Origin: DASPKW01 sp038244055
GTDB lineage: Bacteria > Planctomycetota > Phycisphaerae > Tepidisphaerales > Tepidisphaeraceae
Reading direction: 5' to 3'
Length of the DNA stretch: 63,133 bases
Assembly: GCA_038244055.1 (NCBI GenBank)
Contig: JBBRTW010000002.1
Coordinates: 1-63,133 of the forward strand
The first letter of the stretch is position 1, and each line of letters starts with the position of its first letter. This document shows positions 15,400 to 21,464 of this stretch, piece by piece. Under the pieces are notes generated by a model. It was not told the origin of the DNA, did not search any database, and saw only the letters and a program-made list of their open reading frames with translations. A program made the translations under genes and the position numbers.

Positions 15400-16658
15400 T
15401 TGGGGGGTCCTTTACCGGTAATGGTCTTTTCGGCCTGATCGATTTCCGCACGGGCTGCTTTGATCTCGGGGGTGTCCTTGCCCAGCACTTCGCGGGCATT
15501 GTCCACCCACTGACGGGCATCCTTCAGGGTCTGGAGCTTTTTAGCGCGAACCCCGGCGGCCGCGTAAAGATGGGCCCGCATCAGCCATCCCTCAGCATGA
15601 TTCTGGTTCACCGCATGCAGGCGCGTGAAGGCCTGATCCGCCAGCTTCGCCAGCGCCAGGGCATCGGTATCGTTGGGCTCGTGCGTGTACCAGTCGGTAT
15701 AGATGGAGGCCATCTCGTAGAGCAGCCGCGCGTTGTTGCCGATCTTGGGATCGCGCGATTCGATGTACGGACGCAGCAATCGCTCGGCATCGCGATACTG
15801 CCCCGCCTGCCGCAGGAGCACCGCCTTCTGGATCCGCGCCGAGAACAAATCCGGGTCCCATTCAAAGACATGGTCGAACAGCGGCAGCACCTGCTCGGGC
15901 TTCTCGCCGCGGAAGATGCGGAGCATGATCCACTGGAATTCGATGCGGGCGCGGAATCGGCGGATGAGATTGTTGCGGTTCACGGTCAGCCCCTGCCCAC
16001 CCATGCCGGGTGTGAGCAACGATGGGCTGTCGATGGTCCACTGCTCGCTTTCCTGGAGCCAGTTGAGGAGCAATTGCCGGCGCTCATCTTCTTCCAGCGA
16101 GGGGTCGCGCGGATCCTTGGGCTCGTCCGAGGTCACGCCCAGCCCGAGCAGTTTGAAGGCCGGGGCGGGCTTTTTCTTCTCTTTTGCCTGTAGGCCGGCC
16201 AAGGTCTTTTCCGCCCCTTTGAGATATTCCCCCGCGCGATCGGGCTGGCCTTTGCGGGTTTCCAGTTCCGCCATGGCGATCCATGCCGGGGTCCAGTCTT
16301 CGTTCAATTTAATCGCGCGATTGAGGTCGCCGGTGGCCCGATCGTAGCTGTCCGGGCCAAGTTCCAGGAACATCTCGCCGCGCTTGCTGAGGAAGAGCGG
16401 GCATTGGGGATCGTTGGTCACCGCGCCATCGAGGCACCCCATGACCACATCCATCGCCTTCGCCAGTTGCGGGCCCTGAAGATCCTGCGCCCGCACCAGC
16501 CCATATTGCTGCTTGCCCGCGAAATAAAGCTTGCCGCCATTCTGGCTGGCCCGGACCAACGCCGGCCCCTTTTCAGGTGGCGCAGGCGCAGGCGGGCAAC
16601 CCGCGGCCAGGAACAGAAAACACCACGCGACAGCACAATACCGGTTGGAGCGGAGCAT
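15396..16658 (-). CDS. TPR lipoprotein at the head of the T3SS operon
   Basis: 420 residues. Signal peptide with lipobox LAAGC (Cys about residue 21), then a Pro-rich linker and many TPR-like helices: CPLFLSKRGEMFLELGPDSY, AWIAMAELETRKGQPDRAGE, VLLRQAGQYRDAERLLRPYI, and AEGWLMRAHLYAAAGVRAKK. It should be anchored in a membrane and face the periplasm. It is the first gene of the minus-strand run and is coupled to the 92-aa gene. A pilotin-like or outer-membrane scaffold role is conceivable because no secretin gene is present nearby, but this is speculation. Confidence 0.75.
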   Translation of the reverse strand: MLRSNRYCAVAWCFLFLAAGCPPAPAPPEKGPALVRASQNGGKLYFAGKQQYGLVRAQDLQGPQLAKAMDVVMGCLDGAVTNDPQCPLFLSKRGEMFLELGPDSYDRATGDLNRAIKLNEDWTPAWIAMAELETRKGQPDRAGEYLKGAEKTLAGLQAKEKKKPAPAFKLLGLGVTSDEPKDPRDPSLEEDERRQLLLNWLQESEQWTIDSPSLLTPGMGGQGLTVNRNNLIRRFRARIEFQWIMLRIFRGEKPEQVLPLFDHVFEWDPDLFSARIQKAVLLRQAGQYRDAERLLRPYIESRDPKIGNNARLLYEMASIYTDWYTHEPNDTDALALAKLADQAFTRLHAVNQNHAEGWLMRAHLYAAAGVRAKKLQTLKDARQWVDNAREVLGKDTPEIKAARAEIDQAEKTITGKGPPK

Positions 16659-16995
16659 GGTTAATACCCACCGTGCTTGAGAGGAATTGCTCGATTCACA
16701 TAACTTATTTATTCCACCGCGCTTGTCAGTGCAATGATTTTACTCCCAGATTGCCGAAATGTCCCGTATTAAGGTACGATAGCAACCAGAGTATTTGTCA
16801 TAGACCGTGCCAGCAATAATTCTTCACCACGAAGGACACCAAATCCACGAAACCGTTAAATTGAATGAGTTTACGGCCGCCGCGACACTTTATATGGACA
16901 TCGCCTGATGTAACTCATCTCTTTGTCCTCTTTGTGCCTTTCGTGATTTTCGTGGTTCATGGAATGAACGCTGACTGGTGTTTACGGGCGAGCGC
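16659..16995. other. Divergent intergenic region with inverted repeat arms
   Basis: 337 bp between the divergent lipoprotein and FHA genes, so promoters for both probably lie here. Two facing repeat arms are visible: 'cttcaccacgaaggacacca' from about 16823 and 'gtgcctttcgtgattttcgt' ending near 16958, of the same family as 2026-2200. No operator or promoter could be assigned with confidence. Confidence 0.6.
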
Positions 16996-18054
16996 ATGAG
17001 CAAACTGCTCCTGGAAATCTATCCCGACCCCAATGCCGGCCAGGGAGGCAATGGGCCGCTGCCTGCGATCCTGATCTCCCCGCGCCGGCCGGGCGATCCG
17101 GAGGAGGATCCCGAGGCCGCCGGTGGGCAGTATGTCGTCCTGCGCGTCGGCGATGAGGGGTGCGTCATGCAGCGTCCTTCCGTCGAGGGCCGGCAGACTC
17201 TGGATATGGGACGTTGGCTGGAGGCCGAGGGGTGGCGTCTGCGGATTTCCCCGGCCCCCGCGTTCAACCCGGCCGCATCCAACGCCGCGCTCTCCGTGGC
17301 CGATGATCCAAGCTGGGCCGCCCCGGAAATCCGCATCAAGACCTACGATGGCGAGAAGGTGAAACAACTTCGCTGCGTCCTGCCGGTGGATGAAGGAAGT
17401 CAGTTGATTGTCGGACGCACCGGCGGTGATGCCGATCTACTCCTCGAAGATGATCACGTCTCCCGCAAGCATATCCGCTTCTTCATCAAAGACGGCCAGC
17501 GCCTGGTGGAGGACATGGGCAGCAAATGGGGCACCCGGCTCAATAATGTCGCCCTGACCGATCCCAAGCCCCTCAAGCACGGCGATGAGATTCGCCTGGG
17601 CAAATCGACCATCAATTACATGTGCTACCTCGACATGCTGCCCGAGGGCGGCACCGTCAACAGCGCTGACCTGCTCGCCTCCGGCATCCGCCCGGCCGGG
17701 CCGATCGATGCATCCAAAGGCCCCGCCGGACGGGTCGTGGAAGTGCCCCCCGAGGCCAACAAGCCCGAAGGACCGAAAAAAGGCGATCCGGTCGAAGTCC
17801 CCCCGCCGCCGCCCGAAGAGAAAAAGCCCGCGCCCCCGCCCCCCGAGCCGATCAAGCCCAAGGTCACCAAGCCTGAGACCCCGCCCCCCAAGCCGCCGGA
17901 AAAAACCCAGGCCAAGCCCAAGGCCACTCCGGTTAAGCCGAAAAAACGGAACTACTGGGGCTTCGATGTCGGCGGTGCGATCATTATTGTGTTGTTGGTT
18001 CTGGCGGGAATCGCGTACCTTGTCTATTCGGTGTTGTTCGCCGGTAAGCACTGA
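16996..18054 (+). CDS. FHA-domain protein with C-terminal membrane anchor
   Basis: 352 residues. An N-terminal region of about 115 residues (SKLLLEIYPDPNAGQGG) is followed by a forkhead-associated domain at about residues 130-215: LIVGRTGG, DDHVSRKHIRFFI, and VEDMGSKWGTRLNNVAL with HGDEIRLGKSTI. These include the conserved G-R, S-x-x-H and N residues for phosphothreonine binding. A long Pro/Lys-rich linker leads to one membrane helix (GGAIIIVLLVLAGIAYLVYS) and a 7-residue tail. SctD also has an FHA-like cytoplasmic domain, but it continues into a large periplasmic part that is absent here. So this is either a reduced SctD counterpart or a regulator recruited to the system. Start ATG 16996. 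Confidence 0.8.
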   Translation: MSKLLLEIYPDPNAGQGGNGPLPAILISPRRPGDPEEDPEAAGGQYVVLRVGDEGCVMQRPSVEGRQTLDMGRWLEAEGWRLRISPAPAFNPAASNAALSVADDPSWAAPEIRIKTYDGEKVKQLRCVLPVDEGSQLIVGRTGGDADLLLEDDHVSRKHIRFFIKDGQRLVEDMGSKWGTRLNNVALTDPKPLKHGDEIRLGKSTINYMCYLDMLPEGGTVNSADLLASGIRPAGPIDASKGPAGRVVEVPPEANKPEGPKKGDPVEVPPPPPEEKKPAPPPPEPIKPKVTKPETPPPKPPEKTQAKPKATPVKPKKRNYWGFDVGGAIIIVLLVLAGIAYLVYSVLFAGKH

Positions 18055-18061
18055 GCGAACT

Positions 18062-18249
18062 ACGAGTTGTGAGTGGTGAGTTGCGAGTTGTGAGTTGCGA
18101 GTTGTGAGTTGCGAGTTGTTGGCAGTTCCTGAAGTCGTGTCCTGCTGAGCGTAGCGAAGCATCTTGCCGATCCGTCGAGGCCGATTCGAAAGGATGACGG
18201 GCCACGACAATCGAAGTCAGATTCTTCGTTACGCCCCGAATGACATTTG
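18062..18249. repeat. Tandem 'gagttgtgagttgc' array plus palindromic module
   Basis: From 18065 to about 18118 short words 'gagttgtgagttgcgagttg' repeat head to tail. They are followed by a palindromic pair, 'ctgctgagcgtagcgaagca' near 18142 and 'attcttcgttacgccccgaa' near 18221. The region fills the spacer between the FHA gene and the sigma factor gene. Confidence 0.7.
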
Positions 18250-18261
18250 AGGCCCCCCGCG

Positions 18262-19005
18262 ATGGAGAGCACCGACGCTTTAGTCATGCAGCACCAGGAC
18301 TATGTAAAGTCCCTGGCGCGCGGCATTTCTAAAAAGCTCCCGCGCAATGTCGATTTCGACGACCTGGTCTCCCTCGGGCAGATGGGCCTGATCACCGCCG
18401 CCAAGCAGTACGAGCCCGGCCGGGGCGTCGCCTTCACCACCTTCGCCTACTACCGCATCCGCGGCTCGATCTTCGACGGGTTGCGGCAGATGTCGGGAAT
18501 GCCACCGCCCGTCCGCCGCGAAGCCAGCCGGCTTGCGGGCGAGAACGAAACCGCCGAGATGGCCGCCGAAGCCGCCGAGGCATCGGATGATCCCGAATTC
18601 CTCGCCAAGCAGTTGACCACCGCCATCGGCCGCTTGGGCGCGATCTTTTTGATCTCCAAGTCCAGCGAAGACGGCGGCGAACTCGAAGCCGCCGACACCG
18701 TCACGCCATCGGATGAACTCGAAGCCAAGGAATCGGTGGAACTGGTCCGGCAGGCCCTGTTGCAACTCACCGAAGAACATCGCGAGCTGATCCGCCTGCT
18801 CTATTTCGAGCACCGCAGCATGACCGATGTGGCGACGGAGATGAAGAAGAATAAATCCACGATCTCGCGCCGGCACGCCGAGGCGATCGATGCGCTCAAG
18901 GCGATCCTCGCCCCCGACAGCGAACCCGCGCGCCCGCGCGCGCCGTCCGGCCCGGTAGCGCCGCTATCGCCGCATATGGGAATGCTGCGCCCCAACGGAA
19001 CCTGA
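18262..19005 (+). CDS. FliA/sigma-28-type RNA polymerase sigma factor
   Basis: 247 residues. Region 2 is strongly FliA-like: VKSLARGISKKLPRNVDFDD, LVSLGQMGLITAAKQYEPGR and FTTFAYYRIRGSIFDGLRQM. Region 4 is LLQLTEEHRELIRLLYFEHR with a helix-turn-helix, VATEMKKNKSTISRRHAEAI. The connecting region 3 is weakly conserved and Glu/Ala-rich. Group 3 sigma factors of this class direct flagellar late genes and other structures. Here the gene lies beside the T3SS cluster and no flagellar genes are in the window, so it may control the secretion genes; this is inference. ATG 18262 is preferred over an in-frame TTG at 18247. Confidence 0.88.
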   Translation: MESTDALVMQHQDYVKSLARGISKKLPRNVDFDDLVSLGQMGLITAAKQYEPGRGVAFTTFAYYRIRGSIFDGLRQMSGMPPPVRREASRLAGENETAEMAAEAAEASDDPEFLAKQLTTAIGRLGAIFLISKSSEDGGELEAADTVTPSDELEAKESVELVRQALLQLTEEHRELIRLLYFEHRSMTDVATEMKKNKSTISRRHAEAIDALKAILAPDSEPARPRAPSGPVAPLSPHMGMLRPNGT

Positions 19006-19062
19006 TGATCGATTGCGCTCCGCTGAAATCCTCAAACGCCGTGCCGCATCAGAAGTCCAGGC

Positions 19063-19105
19063 CGCCTACTCCCTCTCCTGTACTCGGGAGAGGGCGGGGG
19101 TGAGG
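19063..19105. repeat. Palindromic 'ctctcctgtactcgggagag' repeat
   Basis: A single copy in the spacer after the sigma factor gene, the reverse orientation of the elements at 4780-4860. It lies between two convergent genes and could act as a hairpin terminator. Confidence 0.6.
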
Positions 19106-19162
19106 GCCGAGCGGTGAAGTGCGTTCTTAATATTTTCCGGCAACACGCGATCGCCAACCCCA

Positions 19163-19786
19163 TCACCGCCTGATCGACACCCGCTTCTCGAACGACTCAT
19201 ACTTAGGCTGCGCAGGCTCGTTCGTGGCCGCTTTATACGCCGCCCAGCCGATGATCACCTCGCCCCCGAGCTCGAAAAACGTATTCACCCAGAACTGCCC
19301 GATCGGCAGGTGGTAGAGGAAATTATCGATGTGATGGAACGAGGCGGCGCGGATGATCACGAACGTGCAGAGATAAATGATCCCCGCGAAGGCCATCCGA
19401 TAGCGCTTCCACAGATCGCGCATGAACCAGGCCGCCCCCACGACCGCCGCGATCGCCCCGGCCGCGAAAAAGAAAATGAAGATCGCCTGCACCACCCGCC
19501 GGCTGCCGTACCACCCCTCCTCCGCCGCGAGCTGCCGGCCCATCTCCGTCAGATCGCTCTGCAAATCGAGCTGCTTATTGAACCCCAGCGCGATCATCAG
19601 CCCCACCATCACATACCAGAACGTCGGCGCCATCCACTTCCGCGCCCGCCCGATGCTCCGCTCTTTTTCCTTCTTCCCGGCCCAGAAACAGAGGCCCGCC
19701 ACCACGAAATACATGATCGTGATGAACCAGGCCGTCGGATAAGGATCGCCGCGCGGTGCGCGGGCGAGGAACTCGAATGCGGACAT
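19163..19786 (-). CDS. Hypothetical membrane protein, five to six segments
   Basis: 207 residues. Hydrophobic segments are visible around AWFITIMYFVVAGLCFWAG, FWYVMVGLMIALGF, AIFIFFFAAGAIAAVVGAAW, MAFAGIIYLCTFVIIRAAS and FFELGGEVIIGWAAY. There is a conserved-looking RRVVQ before the third segment and FHHIDNFLY before the last. No family is recognised. Start ATG 19786 (MSAFEFLA). It faces the sigma factor gene convergently and diverges from the glycosyltransferase gene. Confidence 0.75.
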   Translation of the reverse strand: MSAFEFLARAPRGDPYPTAWFITIMYFVVAGLCFWAGKKEKERSIGRARKWMAPTFWYVMVGLMIALGFNKQLDLQSDLTEMGRQLAAEEGWYGSRRVVQAIFIFFFAAGAIAAVVGAAWFMRDLWKRYRMAFAGIIYLCTFVIIRAASFHHIDNFLYHLPIGQFWVNTFFELGGEVIIGWAAYKAATNEPAQPKYESFEKRVSIRR

Positions 19787-19821
19787 GACTCTATTATCGG
19801 CGGGAAACGCAAAAGCGATAG

Positions 19822-20030
19822 CGTCATTCTGAGCGTCATTCTGAGGGAGCTTCAGGCGACCGAAGAATCTTGTCTCCCAATATTGGCCCGTCATTCAAGG
19901 CAATCTGGCCTCAACGCATCCGCCAGATCCTTCGGTCGTCTATACTCCCTCAGGATGACGGTCGGCACGACTCGTTGGATGACGCTCGCCGCCAACGAAC
20001 AATTGACAATAATCCATTGACCATTGACAA
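19822..20030. repeat. Composite repeat region upstream of the GT2 gene
   Basis: Contains 'cattctgagggagcttcagg' (near 19840) facing 'ccttcggtcgtctatactcc' (near 19929), a palindromic pair of the 'tcattctgaggga...tcctcaggatga' family. It ends with 'ccattgaccattgacaacac' (20014-20033) immediately before the start codon of the glycosyltransferase gene. Related words occur inside the mnmG insertions. Confidence 0.65.
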
Positions 20031-20037
20031 CACCAGA

Positions 20038-20964
20038 ATGCTCTCCGCCGTCATCCCCATCTACAACGAGCAGGAAAATCTCCCTGAGCTTATCCGCAGG
20101 GTCTCGGCTTCGCTCGAACAGGCCGATGCGGATTGGGAGGTCATCTTCGTCGATGATGGCAGCCGCGATTCCTCCACCCAGATCATCCGCGCCGCCCACG
20201 CCGCCCAGCCGCGCATCAAGCTCCTGGCCCTCTCGCGAAACTTCGGCCACCAGCCCGCCATCACCGCCGGCATCCACCATGCCAAAGGCTCCGCCGTCAT
20301 CCTCCTCGATGGCGATCTCCAGGACCCTCCCGAACTCATTCCAGAGCTGGTCGCCAAGTGGAAGGAAGGCTTCCAGGTCGTCATGGCCAAGCGCCGCTCC
20401 CGCGCCGATTCGGCCGGCACGCGCGGCCTGGGCTTCCGCCTCTTCTACCCGCTGCTCCGCCGGGTCAGCGATCTCCCCGATGCGCCCGATGCCGGAATCT
20501 TCGGCCTCATGGACCGCGCCGTCGTCGACCAGTTCAACCGCCTCCCCGAACGCAACCGCTTCATCCCCGGCCTGCGCGTCTGGCTCGGCTTCAAGCAGAC
20601 CTCCGTCGAGTACGACCGCCAGGACCGCGCCGCCGGCCAGCCCAAGCAAACCCTCGGCCGCCTGATCAAGTACGCGCTGGACGCCATGCTGAGCTTCAGC
20701 ACGAGGCCCCTGCGTTGGGCCACCTGGCTCGGGTTCACCTGCGCCGGCTTCGGATTCGTGATCGCCATCGTCTACATCGTCCGCCGGATGATGGGCGTCG
20801 ACCCCGCCGCCATCGGCTTCACCACCCTCTTCACCATGATGATTTTCCTCGGCGGCATCCAGCTCATCACCATCGGCATCCTCGGCGAATACATCGGGCG
20901 GATTTACGAAGAGCTCAAGCAACGCCCGCTGTATATCGTGCAGGAGCGGGTGGGGTTGGATTGA
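20038..20964 (+). CDS. GT2 family glycosyltransferase (polyprenyl-phosphate type)
   Basis: 308 residues. A GT-A domain begins MLSAVIPIYNEQENLPELI, with the nucleotide-sugar site EVIFVDDGSRDSS and the metal-binding DGDLQDPPELIPEL. Two membrane helices lie near the C-terminus (WATWLGFTCAGFGFVIAIVY and LFTMMIFLGGIQLITIGILG), followed by the EYIGRIYEELKQRPLY end. This matches the DPM1/ArnC/GtrB group, which transfers a sugar from a nucleotide to a polyprenyl phosphate at the cytoplasmic face. The sugar is not predictable. It is monocistronic as far as can be seen. Confidence 0.9.
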   Translation: MLSAVIPIYNEQENLPELIRRVSASLEQADADWEVIFVDDGSRDSSTQIIRAAHAAQPRIKLLALSRNFGHQPAITAGIHHAKGSAVILLDGDLQDPPELIPELVAKWKEGFQVVMAKRRSRADSAGTRGLGFRLFYPLLRRVSDLPDAPDAGIFGLMDRAVVDQFNRLPERNRFIPGLRVWLGFKQTSVEYDRQDRAAGQPKQTLGRLIKYALDAMLSFSTRPLRWATWLGFTCAGFGFVIAIVYIVRRMMGVDPAAIGFTTLFTMMIFLGGIQLITIGILGEYIGRIYEELKQRPLYIVQERVGLD

Positions 20965-20982
20965 TGGCGCAACGGAAAGAAC

Positions 20983-21066
20983 TTTGCCACAGATGAACAC
21001 AGATAGGCACAGATAAGATCGAATTCTGTTTTATCCGTGTTGATCTGTGCTCATCCGTGGCAAATT
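20983..21066. repeat. Palindromic 'ccacagatgaacacagatag' repeat
   Basis: Left arm 'ccacagatgaacacagatag' (from 20988) pairs with the right arm 'tgatctgtgctcatccgtgg' (to about 21060), with a spacer that also has complementary 'gataag'/'ttatcc'. An intergenic hairpin element located just after the GT2 stop. Confidence 0.7.
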
Positions 21067-21133
21067 TTGTATTTGGAGCAAACCTGTTCAGGGCAATATC
21101 CCCACTCCCGCCCCGCCCTTACATTCCCAACCG

Positions 21134-21364
21134 GTGTTCCTCATCGCCCTCTTTTCCCTCTGGTTCCTCTCCGCCGCCATCAGCGGCGTGCTGATGTCGG
21201 CCTTCCTCAAATGGCGCTTGACCCGCGCCTTCCGCCATGCCCGCAAGCACCCGTACATCCCCCCGCACTGCGCCAAGTGCGGCTATCGCATGTGCAACAT
21301 CCCCCGCGCCCATCGCTGCCCCGAATGCGGGGCGGATGTGCGGGTGACGGGACTGGAGTGGTAG
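21134..21364 (+). CDS. Small zinc-ribbon membrane protein
   Basis: 76 residues from a GTG start. One membrane helix (LIALFSLWFLSAAISGVLMS) is followed by a basic stretch and a C-terminal zinc ribbon, CAKCGYRMCN...RCPECGADV, with four metal-binding Cys in two CxxC pairs. This CxxCGY...CPECG module is widespread in planctomycetes on small membrane proteins (another here at 56637). The frame is open further upstream but that part covers repeat DNA. The function is unknown. Confidence 0.65.
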   Translation: MFLIALFSLWFLSAAISGVLMSAFLKWRLTRAFRHARKHPYIPPHCAKCGYRMCNIPRAHRCPECGADVRVTGLEW

Positions 21365-21428
21365 GGTCTGGAGCCGGACACCAGCGATTCTCCAAGTGGA
21401 GACGCGCGATCCCGGCTCCTGACCCTTT
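21365..21428. repeat. Inverted repeat 'gggtctggagccgg ... ccggctcctgaccc'
   Basis: Arms 'agggtctggagccggacacc' (from 21363) and 'tcccggctcctgaccctttc' (to about 21429) form a hairpin directly after the zinc-ribbon gene, between convergent genes. A related element is at 51466-51534. A terminator role is possible. Confidence 0.6.
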
Positions 21429-21464
21429 CGCATCATGCAACCGGGGCGTTGCATCGCAATTGGC

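Noticed and set aside
883..19005. Interpretation as a flagellar cluster because of FliO- and FliA-like genes
   Set aside because: SctJ is a 292-residue lipoprotein and not FliF, an inner rod protein of SctI type is present, and no flagellin, hook, rod or motor gene is found.
19891..21000. A 369-codon open frame opposite the GT2 glycosyltransferase
   Set aside because: Antisense frame without domains; the plus strand encodes a clear GT2 enzyme.
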